Part shown: piece by piece, positions 24,553 to 36,975 of the stretch
Position numbering within the stretch: the stretch's first letter is position 1
How the letters are laid out: every line of letters starts with the position of its first letter
NCBI RefSeq assembly: GCF_025766255.1
Contig: NW_026516828.1
Span: forward strand, 1-64,000
Direction: 5' to 3'
Source of the DNA: Zychaea mexicana
Lineage: Eukaryota; Mucoromycota; Mucoromycetes; Mucorales; Lichtheimiaceae
Length of the DNA stretch: 64,000 bases
The notes under the pieces: generated by a model
Told to the model about the DNA's origin: nothing
Databases searched by the model: none
What the model saw: the letters and a program-made list of their open reading frames with translations, nothing else
Position numbers and translations under genes: made by a program

Positions 24553-26708
24553 TTATGATGCTTGAGTACTATTATAGTAGTCAGCGATAGCTTTGTTTTT
24601 CTGAGTAATAAATTCTTTGACACCTGTTAGGGAAATGTGTCCGGTCGAACCATCGATAGCTTTCTGGAACGGGACGTCTCGTTTAGATCGGTCACGGAAA
24701 TCATGGACCGTATCATCATCGACGGCATATCCTTTCAATAATCCGAATGCCTTGGCAAAGACTGCAAGGTTGACTTGGCTGATAATAGCAGCTTTACTCA
24801 AGCGCTTGCACGACTTGTCCCAAGCGACGTCTTCAGAAATCATTGCGACGGTTTCATCAATAGTGCGGCTCAGCATATTGGGGTCAAGCAGACGATCACC
24901 GAGGTCTTTGATCAGCTCATCGAATCTCTGTACGAATTCGGGTACAGCAAGTAACTTGGCCATCAACGGACGCTTTGTGATGTCTCCGGCGAATTTATGC
25001 CAGTCACCAGTGGTGATTTTGGATTGCGCAATGAGGTTATTTGAGCCCATGCTGATATCGATGTCGGATATGATGAAAATGTAACGTTCCGATGACGAGC
25101 TCTCCTGGTAGAGGTAGAAGTTGTCGGCCATTGCCAAGTAGCCATCTCCAAAACCCATTACCATTTCAAGAGCCAATCTGTAGAGAATAAGATATCATAA
25201 TACGACATTAACTTTTTATACATACTTTAGATAGACCAATGTAACAAGCATGATGCTTGGACATGAATATGATAGCTTACCCACGAAGAACACTCTCCAT
25301 ATCAAAATGCTTATTCCACTCAATAATTGCTTGTGTGGCATTCGTCGTTGGTGCTTCCGAGATAAACTTGGTGAGAGCAATCAAGGGCTTGTAACTCGGT
25401 TCGCCGACAGATGGGTCCTCCTTGATCTTGTACTGGCCTAAACTGTACTTCCATTCTTCTTCTCCCTCGTAACTCAAATCGGATACTCGGTTTCCCAAAA
25501 TCTTGGCTTTGGCGTTGGTGAATTTACCCTGGTAAAGGTGGCCTTGGTCATAGCCTTTTTTGGTGCCGTCGTTGAATTCATTTCGTAACCATGGGTTCTT
25601 GAAGTTTTCAATGAAACCAAACAGACCGATCGGCTCGCTGTTGATAAATAGTCTTAAAACGAAAGAAACAGAAGGATGTCATTGTTTAGGATCTGCTGAA
25701 GCCATTGTTTTAAAAAGAAAAGAATTCATTTGTACCTGACATAAGATGAGTAAGTCGTTGTAACACCTGCAGCTGCTAGCATCTTGTAACCCAAATCTTC
25801 ACGAATGTAGGATGGATCTGTCGCTAATGAGCGGAGCTTGAGGCGTCGGTAACCATAGAGATCCTGCTTTTTAGGAATCTTCAGATTGTAGGAGGATTTT
25901 GCAGCTTCACGCGAGAACCGACCAGAGATTTCGAATTCAACACCCGTGAAGGTTTGAACGTCGTCAATGCTATATAAAATCACAGCACGTCACTTTAGTA
26001 TCCGGGATTCTGCTGTTCAGTTATTTGGCAAAGTATGATAAAAGTTACTGTGATTAGTTTACCTGATGTAAGTTACATTGGTCATCACTTGAATGTCGTC
26101 TTTGCTTTTACGGTGCATACGATCGATCTCATCCTGAGGACCCACGATATGAACGGTAGCGATTTTCCCAGGTCTGTGAAGGTTGGATTGCATCCGATGA
26201 ATGTAAGGCAAAGGGTCGAGCACTTGAGGAATGGATGTGATGTCGTATGCGTTTTTCGAGCGATTATAAAATTCGTTGGGTGTATCGCCAGCATCTGCTG
26301 GTTGGCGGACGAATGGTTCATGTTCAATAACGTCTCTTTGTTGTTGTTGCTGCTGATCGGTTTCTTTTTTACTGATCATGGCATAATAATAACCCTTTTG
26401 TGCAGTGGGTGCTGAACCGGTGTGCAGAATGCTCGACTCAGGCGTCACGCTGAGGGGATAGGATTTGTCGTCCACTACTACGGCCATGGCTGTATCGGCA
26501 TTGTCAATGCTCGAAATGACATGATAGTTTGTTGTTTGTTGATTTTGACCAACGACGGTCAGACCTAAAAAGGATAGACAGATTGTGGCACCTAAACAAA
26601 GAAAACATAAAAGAGAGTTGGTGAGCTTGTACAACAGACAATAATTGGTCTGCGTATTTATCTTGCAATATATGACATACAAAGAATAGATGGTTTGACG
26701 CGAGCCAT
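24553..26708 (-). CDS. CotH-family spore coat / surface protein
   Basis: Member of the CotH kinase-like family, which in Mucorales includes spore-surface proteins, some acting as host-receptor ligands. Exons: 26708-26681, 26591-26063, 25969-25736, 25652-25281, 25177-24553, giving 595 aa, close to the ~600 aa usual for the family. A short N-terminal signal peptide (MARVKPSILCATICLSFLGL) is split by the first intron. Domain landmarks are RRLKLRSLATDPSYIRE, RLFINSEPIGLFG, the metal-site segments DNFYLY and SDIDISMG (CotH Asp motif), and a helical C-terminus. The protein ends at YYNSTQAS without the Ser-rich hydrophobic tail expected for a GPI anchor, so it may be secreted or held non-covalently. 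The ATG opens directly into the signal peptide, and a TATA-like element lies about 50 bp upstream. Confidence 0.9.
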
Positions 26709-26755
26709 TGGTATAATGACGATTGAAGAAAAAAGCAGGTTAAAGAATTGACATG

Positions 26756-26770
26756 CACCTTTATATATAC
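26756..26770 (-). promoter_or_regulatory. TATA-like element of the CotH gene
   Basis: An alternating TA run reading TATATATAAAGG on the minus strand sits about 50 bp upstream of the CotH start codon, at a spacing compatible with a core promoter. Confidence 0.4.
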
Positions 26771-26899
26771 GAACGACGCAGTACGCAAAAGTATCGTTTT
26801 TTGCCTCTTCTCCCCCCTCTGACTCTTCTTTCTCTTAACAAGTACTCCCCCAAAAAAACAGCCGCCATTTCTAAGAGTATCTAGCATTTTCGCAATTGC

Positions 26900-28200
26900 T
26901 CTCGTAAAAGTTAAGGTTTCATTAGTTAACGAAGACAGGAGTTCTGCATGTCATCCCTTTCTCATCCATTTATGTTTTTTGGAGCGTAGAAAAACCACGC
27001 AATATCCGTAAGCCTGGTCTTAGAGAACCCCCTGAATGAAAAACACATGAATCATAGCAGCAGTCGTCGTCGTCGCTGCCCACTAAGTAGGTGAATGACA
27101 TAAGATATTATAGATGTTCTAAAATTTAGTTAGGAACCTGACTCTTAAAGAGACAAGAAACATGCCGGAGGGTGCTATTATTAAAAATACTGTGCTGCAC
27201 GTACTGCGTACATATGCTCAGAGTCTATGCAATACGATCAAAACCTGCAGCTGTTGTGTGTTAATAATTATCAATCATTAGCCTGCAACACTATACTCTC
27301 CTCCTGCTGCTGCTGCTTATAAATTGCAACTAATCTTGATTCGTTTCTTATATCCTATTAGTTACATAATGCTACTGATATTGTCTGTATCAAGCTATCT
27401 TCAAAGTCTGGCTCGCTTAATAAAGACCCACTTATTTAGAGATTGGCTATTGTTGGTAAAACGGAATTAACAAGATTTGGCGTCATAACGATAGTCTGGT
27501 TGTGCACTGCTTTGGGCATTTGTTGTCACGCGTCGTTTAGACGTGGTTGGTTGGCTCAACGCATCAATTCCACGGGTTACAGAAATTCATCGGCCTCCCT
27601 TTCTTCTTTGGACCATCGCACGATTTGTGTATAATGCACATCGAGAGGCAGTAGTTTCGTTACACAACATGCCAAGGCATTTACTAAAAATGTTCCTGGA
27701 CTGTGAGTACACATTTTGTACTCATGTTCAAGAGAGACTCTATAAACAGTCAGAATATGTGATTGGTCCACTTTGGTTGGCATTTGTTTTCGAATACACT
27801 CCTTAATATTAAAGTTTTTGTAAACTAGCATTAGGCAAATGCTAACGACATGATTGCAAGCATGGCTCATTATGTCGTTCTTACTGACAACAACGCGTTT
27901 AGAATTTACTCCTAAATGCAAAAAGGCATCTTGACAATTCTGCTTGGTTGCAGTCAGGAGATACCTCGGGTCTAAGCTCGTTGTTTGACAGCGGTATAAT
28001 ATACGATTTATCAAAACATTAATTTGAAGCACAAAACCAGACAAGAACAAGAACAAAGATTCATTAACCACGTGCAAGTGTTTCTTTGTCCGTATAGTTA
28101 GAGTTTTTCAAAAAGGAGAAAACTATGGTTTGTATGATGTTTTATGCCATCAAAAAGATGTTCTTCATATTCTAAAAATGAACTTAGTGTTTGTTGTTAT
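26900..28200. other. Intergenic region with fragmentary open frames
   Basis: Includes an open frame of up to 166 codons on the minus strand (27577-28077) that contains no motif I recognise. It could be a decayed transposon or family gene. No other feature supported. Confidence 0.3.
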
Positions 28201-28214
28201 CAGGTAAATGTTGA

Positions 28215-28693
28215 CAGTGGCCCCTTTAAATTCAAAACTTAAAGTTCCCAATTTTTTTTGTGAAATGAAGGGATTGACGAAAGTCAACGAATACTAGGAC
28301 AAACTCCCATGCACGGAGAATTCATTGAACAGACACATCTTTATGTCACAGATTACCAAACTTCAATAAATAGATCACGTAATTCACATAAATCTACTTA
28401 TCCAATACATTTTACCTGGCCAGATTGACCTTTTACTCAAATATACTATATCACTTGATCATGTTTAATAGTTATAGCGAGTAAACTCATTCAATGCACT
28501 GGTTATGTAGCTGCCAGGGATAAACCATATCCTATGTATAGAGAGATGTAACTCGATAAGGTTTCAACTTGAATGATCCATTGAAAGTGAAATACGCGGG
28601 GATGTGAAATTTTTGCTACTGTTCCCGATAAGTATTTGGTGAAGATATTGAGGGTTGAAAGTTAACGGATGTCAAATAAAGGGGGGTCCACTG
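28215..28693. mobile_element. MITE-like non-autonomous DNA transposon
   Basis: About 480 bp bounded by inverted termini. The left end reads CAGTGGCCCCTTTA and the right end, on the complement, CAGTGGACCCCCCTTTA. There is no coding capacity. The CAGTGG(A)CCCC terminus is typical of Tc1/mariner-pogo-type elements. A TA follows the right terminus; the left flank is not a clean TA, so the target duplication may be mutated. An old, decayed copy fits best. Confidence 0.5.
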
Positions 28694-29385
28694 TATATGC
28701 CCTTGTACTGATGCTACTTGAAATTTGAAAAGTGCAATCAAAGATTGCTACTTGTTCGATATATGACACAGTACTTGCTTAGCTATACATGTAAAGTAAT
28801 TAACTTCTCTTCCACGTTAATATGAAGTCTATAAATAATACGTTTATCAAATGATTGCTGGCCCTGTCGTTCCTTGTTTAAATAATATACACACACAGCT
28901 TGAGTGCATACAAGTGCGTGGTAATGATGGTTGCGGATGCAGTGGCATAAATATTACTTTTTAGGTGATGAGTCCACCATGCATATTTGGAACTACGGAA
29001 CGATGAAGTGCTCATGAGCAGTGGCGCGTGTTGTTTCTCCTCCTTAAAAGCATAACATGTAATGATACAAAGGGGTTGTTTAGAACCAAAACATGCTGAC
29101 TTAGGCCACCATGTTATGAAGCAGTGCGAAATGTTCTGCAAATACCCTATATTTGAAAATACGGACAGCGATATATTATTGATACTTGTCACTATTTCAG
29201 CTGCTTACGCGAATGATCTTGTCTATCAGGAGAAGTTAATTAATCACCTGGCATGTAATGACAACCATCAGACGCGCTCATAGTAGCAAATACAACTGAG
29301 AAGCTTACAAAATGTTTTTGTTGTCGTCGCAGATTAGCAGTCTTTGCTTCTAGCGGTACAGTAGATTGGTCACTTGACGTATACA

Positions 29386-29416
<31 letters not shown>

Positions 29417-31160
29417 ACAAGTGGCTCGTGCTGCATGATAACCAAAAGAGGCAGAGTGATTTTATCAATCTAAAACTCATTCAGTCTTGTAACTTGTTAT
29501 GGTCAGTTTGACTCTTATCAAACATGCGTGTCTGCCGGACTCCCTTCATATCTAGATGTATATACACTGAGTAACATGACACATCGGTGACATCAGCATC
29601 AATAGCCCCAGGTTTCATATAAGCAACTGTGCGCAAAGCATGACAAGTGATAACTCTAGCGTGCAACTCAGAATGAGCTATTGATTCGTAAGCGCGAATC
29701 GTTTAACATCACCAATATTTCTGTAAAGTGTCAATCTACAGTAAAAATCCTGCATTGCAGGTTTGTTTACAGATGCGTATGCTCTATGTAGATAAACACT
29801 TCTATTACCTTTCGGCGCATGTCGGAATCTAGATATCACATATTTGTGGAGGTCATCATCCTTGTAGTTGCGCCTTTTGCATATATCATACATATATTAA
29901 AGAAGAAATTGCCATGCAAGCCTTTTGAAAAAGCTCGTAAATTATCATATTAATACACAGTATTATGCAATATAAACACATTTTGATACTGCTATGTGCG
30001 AGTGCTGGCGTGGAGTCTCGATGTTATTTTAAGATACTATTTTACTGTGCAGCGTTCGCCCATGTGTATATGGACGTTGTAGTAGGGTCGAATGTGTAGC
30101 CGGAACTCAGAAGCATTTCTTTCTACATCTGTGACCCTGAGCAAGTGAGAGATGGGAAGCTCCGAAACATGCTCATGGATATTTTTGCGACAGAAGAGCC
30201 CGATTCTAATCAAATTATTATATGTTCCTTTTGCTATCATAACAGTACAGCACTGCTGGTAGATTAGCGCATATAATATGCAAGTAAAGAACAATCCATT
30301 GGTACTGTCATGTTGGGCAGTAACATGACATGCGTTCGAACGTTTTTATTTTCTTTGTTAATGTCTGTGGTCACCACGACACTCCCATGCTCAGATACCG
30401 GCCTTTCTTGTGGCAAATGGCAAAGGGCCTGGCCGGCGCTAAACCGCGTCCTCAGGGAGATAGGCCGCCTAAGTCATCCTTTTCCCTCCTAGCTATACTG
30501 TACTTACACGTATAAACCCCTTGCATTATTTTTCGCCACCCACACAAGAAACCGACAAGCCGTTGAATGGGGAATGCGATCAATTCAGTCATCATTTCAG
30601 AGGTTATATCTATCTCTTAGTACAGATGCCACCTAACGTAAAATAATTTAATATATGATATTCAAATTATATAACTACCGAGTTTCAGAAGTACAATTAA
30701 GTCATAATAGACGCGTTTACTATGAAGCTTGGAGCGAACCAAACGAATAAAGTGAGCAACATGTCAATTCGGTATCAAATTCTTTTTGGAAGACCTTTGT
30801 TTTTATCCCTGCAGGATAAACTTTATTTTTCTTGTGTGACCATGTTTATTCTATCCGGTATAAACATTCTGGAAGTCATCCACTTGTAGAACTCAGCAGA
30901 GGATTTGCAGCACTAGTGTGTAAAAAGACATTATCGTTTCTCCGTGTCTTTTCATCTCTCTTTATTACACCATCTAGGGAACCTTTACTAAAAACAACAT
31001 TAACATAAGGTATGCAGCACATGGTATTTAAAGAGCAAAATTATAAGTATCATAGCAAAATACAGTAGTGACAATGAAGAATAATAAGCATCATTAGACT
31101 TTGTTAACACAGTGTCAATCACAATCATCATCGTGAAATCCTATTCCAGCTTCAAAAAAG
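28694..31160. other. Gene-poor interval
   Basis: About 2.5 kb of mostly AT-leaning sequence with short open frames (for example 29678-29893 - and 30037-30294 -) that I cannot assign. One dinucleotide microsatellite is annotated separately. No gene supported. Confidence 0.35.
29387..29411. repeat. (TA)n microsatellite
   Basis: Uninterrupted TA dinucleotide run of about 25 bp. Confidence 0.9.
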
Positions 31161-33121
31161 ATGAACGAAAGTCCAGTTGGTAAAGAAGATATACAAGAAT
31201 GGAGAGAAACAACAGCAAATGCGACGCATAATGACAATTGCCTTGAAGAGAGCTCGAAAGCAGTCGATGGCAAACGAGCATGGGTTGTTATTGGGGGATT
31301 ATGGCTTTTGGCGCCCTGCACTAGTTTGAGTAGTAGCTGGTATGTCTTTTCAAATTATAAACAAAAGGTCGTTCGAAGATGAAGCTGCGGATACTTCAAA
31401 AAGCTACAGAAGATATTGATTATTTTACTTGTTCTCGTTTTCTGGAAATCAGGGGTATGCATTTGTAGAAATTTATATGAACTTTTGCTTTAACTTACCT
31501 TTACAAATGTCTGACTCTTTGATCAACACGATAGGCATTATGCTTGATTACTATCAAAGAACAAAGATGTTCATGTCAGAAGATAACTCGGAACTCAAAA
31601 TGGTGTTTGTCGGTGCGTTATTCCAGGCTCTAATACCCGCTTTTATACTTCCGGCGAGTATATTATTTGACATATATGGGTTCAGAAAAGTAACAGCACT
31701 AGGGCTTCTATTGGTAGCTGCTGGTCTGGTATCTGGAAGCTTTGCTACTTCGGTAAGTAATTAATTTGTCGTTTTCTTTGCGTAAATGCATCTTATACAA
31801 TAAACTAAAACCCTTTTGATCTGCTCATTTAATTAGATATGGCATTTATACTTGGCGATAAGTCTTTGTGTTGGCTTAGGCACCGGTATTCTATGTACAG
31901 TAGGTTACGACATTGTTGTTGCCGTATTTTAGTTATACAGCACAATATATTGACGTCCAAATTCCCATTAAATAGGTCGGTAGTAGAATCGTACCGCAAT
32001 GGTTCGTAAAGTATCGTGCAACGGCACTGGGTATACAGGCAAGCTCAGTATCCATCATGGGGATCGTTACACCATTTATAATGGTTGCTATCAATGACAC
32101 TCTAGGTGCACCTTGGTAAAATGCGTTATTCCCAACAGCGGTAGTGGTGACTAATTAGGAAAATAAATATATACTTATGCAGGACACTCCGAGTCCTTGG
32201 CTGCGCTTTGTTCACCATCGGCATTTTCAGTGTTGTTCTCGCCAAGGAGAATGTTCATCACCGGACAGCTACGGCGGGTGAAGCAAAGCACCATTTTAAT
32301 TATATTGGTGTGCTTAAAAACGTTGACATGCTACTATGGATGATGGTTGGTCCAATTCAGGCCTATGCATCTTATATATTATATACGTTTCTGCCTCGTA
32401 AGTACAATGTTCTCGTTCTTAAACTTGCAATTTAGAAAAGGAACTTACAGTTAGTATAATATGTTTGGTAGCATATGCAACCTACGTTGGGCTCTCGAGC
32501 TTACAAGGCGGTGCCCTTATATCGACGATGTCAGCAATAGGAGTTGTCGGCAACATCCTTTCTGGGTAAACCACATAATCCAAATTTGAGTCAAAATGTA
32601 CCATGAAGACTAATTATAACGCCATACAAAGGGTTTTAGGGGACAAAATTGGAAACCTGAACACATTTGTTTTGAGCATGACTGTGGCTTCTATCAGTGT
32701 TTTCTTGATATGGATATCCGCGCACAACTTTGCAGTATTGATGGTTTTTGTTTTGGCAGTGGGCCTGAATACCGGATGCTACTACGTTTTATGTAAGACG
32801 ATAAGGCTGCTGTCAAGCTCTGCTAATATAACTACTACGATACTTAGATTTTAATTCTTGCTCATCAATTATTTCCTAGCGCCAGCAATAATCCTCGATA
32901 TAATCGGCATAAAAATGTATTCTCCCGCTCTCGGCTTAAGCTATCTTGCATGCGTTTTAAGCATTGGTGGTCCTCCATTAGCAACCTATCTGAACTCCAA
33001 TAATCATCACGACCCGTTCTTATATTCTAAAATAATATCCGGCTTAGGATTTGCCCTGTGTGCATTGCTCACTGTGATACTCAAATATCAAATGAAAAAG
33101 AGCTTGTTTTCAAAAGCTTAA
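31161..33121 (+). CDS. MFS transporter, monocarboxylate-porter-like
   Basis: Twelve-helix major facilitator protein resembling the monocarboxylate porter family. Exons: 31161-31367, 31453-31752, 31837-31899, 31976-32115, 32183-32397, 32472-32565, 32632-32792, 32880-33121, giving 473 aa. A short hydrophilic N-terminus precedes the first hydrophobic segment (WVVIGGLWLLAPCTS). Family marks are the loop IYGFRKVTALG after helix 2, GLGTGILCTVGSRIVPQWF and KYRATALGIQASSVSIMG in helices 4-5. The central hydrophilic loop is short. The substrate cannot be read from sequence. Exon 1/exon 2 joining is unusual: the best donor (31340) gives the wrong phase, so the in-phase donor at 31368 was chosen, adding a few extra residues; a frameshift is the alternative. 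Other junctions keep phase. Confidence 0.82.
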
Positions 33122-33227
33122 AATTGTTGCTGCATGATAAATTACGCCGACTCGTGATTATGAGTGGTTTTATTTTTTTGGCGCAAGGCTCAGCCTTATC
33201 TTTTCTTCCAACTTGATACGTCTAGGA

Positions 33228-34338
33228 ATGGGTTCGAGTGTCTCAAAAAACAAAATCACTTCACGAGACAGAGCCATTCTTGATCTCAAACTTCAAAGAG
33301 ACAAATTAAAAAAATATCAAAAGGGTGTAAGGTTTTTTTAAATTGTGTGGGATTACAGTAGAATCAGTAATGTCGTTGGTCACCATTGAACAACACGACA
33401 ACCCTTAACTTTATTTCTCCTTCTTCCCTCACACCCTTTTTTTCTTTCCCGCTCCTTTCCTCTAGATAAATGCAGTGCTTGAAAAAGAAGTGCAAGTGGC
33501 ACGAACCGCTCTAAGCCAAGGCAACAAAAAGAAGGCGCTTTTGGCTTTAAAAAAGAAAAAGTACCAGGAACAACTTTTAGAAAAGACAGATCAGCAGTTG
33601 GTGAATCTCGAGGAACTGGTAATGAAGAGAAAAAGTTCTTTTACTCTCGACAAAGAGAACAAAAAGGAAGCTCAAGAGCATTCTGTTGATGCTTTTATAT
33701 CTTTCCTGATACAATTAGACACAATCGATCGAATATGCAGTTGTTGAAAAACAAGTCCTGGATGGCCTCAAAAACGGCAATTCTGTGCTTAAGGAAATAC
33801 ACAAGGAGATGTCGCTGGAGGCTGTAGAGCGTTTAATGGATGATACTGCAGATGCGATCGCTTATCAAAACGTGGGACTAATAATCATTTCTTTTCTGGT
33901 TTGTATCTTGGGATGAGAATTGTTACTCACTGGATGTTTACATTTTTATCAGGAAATCGATGAGATGCTGAGCGGTCAGATCACGAGTGAAGATGAGGAA
34001 GAAATCTTACAAGAGCTCGAGAGTTTGCAGCAACAAGAGGTAGGGAACAAAGAAAGATACGGATACAGATCTATTTGCAAGAGGTATACATCTAATCGGG
34101 AAAAAAACAACAACTTATAGCTTGAAGCACAGTTACCTGAAATACCTGATAAGCCGATACCCGGTACTGAGCGTAAAGAAGAGGACAATTTACCAAAAGT
34201 TCCAACACACACCCCGAAAGAACAAGGTATAGGATGCTATATACATCAGGATGCAAAACGCATGTTGATCGATTGTTCCTAACATTTCTGTTCCTAGAAA
34301 AAGTCAAGCAAAAATCCGGCGAGGCAATGCTGGCATAA
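33228..34338 (+). CDS. vps20: ESCRT-III subunit Vps20/CHMP6
   Basis: ESCRT-III nucleator that links ESCRT-II to Snf7 polymerisation on endosomes for multivesicular-body sorting. Exons: 33228-33326, 33466-33618, 33719-33871, 33953-34039, 34121-34226, 34298-34338, giving 212 aa, normal for the family. The N-terminus MGSSVSK is an N-myristoylation signal. A basic first helix (RAILDLKLQRDKLKKYQ) leads to KKKALLALKKKKYQEQLL, then VVEKQVLDGLKNGNSVLKEI and MDDTADAIAYQNEIDEMLSG, the Snf7-domain core. An acidic helix (TSEDEEEILQELESL) and a C-terminal segment LPEIPDKPIP, which looks like a MIM2 site for Vps4, follow. All phases agree when the first intron uses the GTAAGG donor at 33327. Confidence 0.95.
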
Positions 34339-34741
34339 CTATGACGCGGAGAAGAGGGAATTTTTTTATTTTACATGATATCGGTACAGTAGTTTTTGTA
34401 AAGGAAAATACGGGAATCAAGTAATAAACACTACAACGAAGTGCTACAGTGAAATGAAGCAACCGAGCTGTTATCGCTTGTTGCCAAACGTACGATCAAG
34501 ACAGACTGCTGTCAACCTCAATAAGTTTTCTACTACATATTTTTTTGAGTTTGTTCAACTTGTAATGGATTTTTATACATATTTTAATATAATAATAAGA
34601 AGATACCAAGTAAATATATAAAGTAATTTAAAGCATTATAATGTATAATGAATTGCAGATAATAATCTCTAAAGGAAGAAGCAATTAATAAGAACACACA
34701 ATAAAAGACAGGCTATTCTATGCCAGCAAGAGAGGTAGGGG
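34339..34741. other. Convergent 3' intergenic region
   Basis: AT-rich region between the stops of Vps20 and the RhoGAP gene with polyadenylation-like A/T runs. No gene. Confidence 0.45.
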
Positions 34742-35193
34742 TTAGCGCAGAAAGTAATTGGGCCGCGCAGATGGAATGAAAGCAACAGACAATGGCCTCT
34801 TGTTCGTAGGTGGAGCAGCAAAGGCTACGTTCTGACTGAGCGACTTTAACATATCTCCTTTCCTTTGGATGTTAGGATTCCTCAGACTAAGTGCTGGTAT
34901 CTTCCGTCGCTCCTCTTCTTCGCGTTCTTTCCAATGCTGCCATATAGCTTCATATTTTGTGCCACTGAATCTACAAGGCGAGTCGGATTCATCATCGATA
35001 TTGCTGGGTGTGTCGGCTGTCAGTGTACGTCGCAGTGGGGCAAGGGGTGATGACCACATGTCCAACGAGCTTCTTGTCGGTGGCATAGCAGCAGCTGGTG
35101 GCGGTAGACCCATATCAAATCGATGGCGTGCTGATCTTGATACTACTGTGGCTGCGGATGATGACAATAGCGGTGGCGACATTGGTGGTGATA

Positions 35194-35226
<33 letters not shown>

Positions 35227-36744
35227 GTGAGCTGACCGAAGAGACATTAGGTTCTGGGCCATTGATCAACTGGCCAGGTGCCGGTAGGTCTATTGAAGGG
35301 GCTAGCGCTCGTGAAGGAGATGTTGTTCTTGTTGGTGACATGGTTATTTTTAGCTCCCGAGCAATGTCAGGAAACATCGCAAGCATGCTGCCAAAAATAT
35401 CTTTGATTCTCTTGACTTTTGGCGAGGATAGAGAGCTAGTAGATTCTGACTTTAGGCTGTTACCGTCGTCAACTATATTTTCCTGTATGGACGCATTGTT
35501 GTTGTTGTTGTCGTTAACGTTGCTGTCGTAAGAAAACTTCGGAGCATTCTCGATCATGAACTGGAAAAATTTATTCCAGCGGGTGTTGTCCTTAATCAAT
35601 TCAAGTTGTAGCAGATTGTGTGGTGCGTATTTCGGCATGTGCCGTTGCTGTTGATGTTCTTGTAGCTTATGCGACTTGCTGGTATTGTGCATGGATGTAA
35701 AGAGCGGCTGCAATCGATCCTTCAATGAACTCTTCGACAATATATCGCAGGAGAGTGTCGTCTGCGATAAGGATGATTGGGGGATTGCTGCTGGCTTGCT
35801 TGCTCTCCGTAGCGATAGAGTACGAAACATCTTTACGGGTTTCTGTAAAGGCGATGCTTTCGCTTTGTAAATGTTTCCATCGCTGCTGTTCGAAAGTAGG
35901 TGGCTCACGCCGTCAAGTCGTACACAAGTTGGCGCTAAGATAATTGACAGGTTTTCGGGCGTCATCTTGTTGTGGTCGGCATGATTACTGACACTATGGG
36001 CAAACCGGATGATAAAGCAAAGCAGGATCCCATGAAAGTCTGGCAGTGATTGACATGCGGCATTGATTCGACGCACTTTTTCTCGGACATCTTTGAAAGA
36101 ACATTTAGAATGTCAGAAGAACGGAAAAGAATAGGAAAAATAGTCAGTTTATTTGTCGAATTCAAATATATGTTCTTACTATATTAGCTGATGTTCTACC
36201 CACCTGGTGTGCTTTCATAAGCATTCAGCAGCTCCGGCTGAAGCAGTTTGGGGATCACAGGCTCGGAAAGTTGTTGAAGATAGCGTTTGAAGAGGCCTGT
36301 GAGTGTATGCACGGGAACAGTGCTTAGATCAATGTGGAACGGATCGTCAGCCGCTGCAAATTCCTTTAGGAGTTTTTCAATTAATGCAGAGTTCCCCGAA
36401 CGACGAAAAATTCCTTCAGTGGAAAGGCCTTTTTTTATTTTTCGCGTTAGTCTCCTCTATCAAACGGATCTTGATGTTGCCCGAAAAAACGGAAAGAGAA
36501 AGACGTGATTACCTCGTGATTGAATTTCCTGACTGCAATTAACTAGCAGCGCAGGAATCGCTACATCGTTCCGAAGCCTCTCAAACGACGGCGATTTAAC
36601 GGGCGCAAAAGAGCAGGTCGAAGAAGGCTTGTTGTTGTCGATGGTTTGAGTTGCTGCTACACAAGGCAGAGATGAAGACGAAGGCGGCTTTTGCGCACGA
36701 GAATGCCAAAAGTTTCGACGCAAAGATTTCCTTAAATTAGGCAT
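34742..36744 (-). CDS. RhoGAP-domain protein
   Basis: GTPase-activating protein for Rho/Rac/Cdc42-type GTPases. Exons: 36744-36513, 36428-36204, 36090-34742, giving 601 aa. A basic N-terminus (MPNLRKSLRRNFW) and Ser-rich linker precede the RhoGAP domain at about residues 50-230. The domain starts SFERLRNDVAIPALLVNC and has the arginine finger in GIFRRSG (Arg86), then LFKRYLQQLSEPVIP, PDFHGILLCFIIRFAHSV and NKMTPENLSIILAPT. The C-terminal two-thirds are disordered, Ser/Pro-rich, with LSPPMSPPLLSS and possible SH3-binding or phosphorylation sites. There is no PH, SH2 or BAR domain. It is divergent from the RPA1-C-like gene (231 bp between starts). Confidence 0.92.
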
Positions 36745-36975
36745 GTTGTTTTAAAAGGAAAGAAAGAAGAGGGCTGCTCGATTCAAGGATGTGTGCGTTT
36801 TTGCTTTCTGTCGGTTGAAACGAAAACATAACATTGATGCAATTTACTAATTTGGACGATGTTTATTCTTTGCCCCTCGCAACCATACACGTGATTCTCT
36901 CCGCTCTACTGTTGCGTGTGTGTGTGTGTGTGTTGTATAAACCCCCTCCCCCTTGCTTGCTCATTAAACCCAAAT

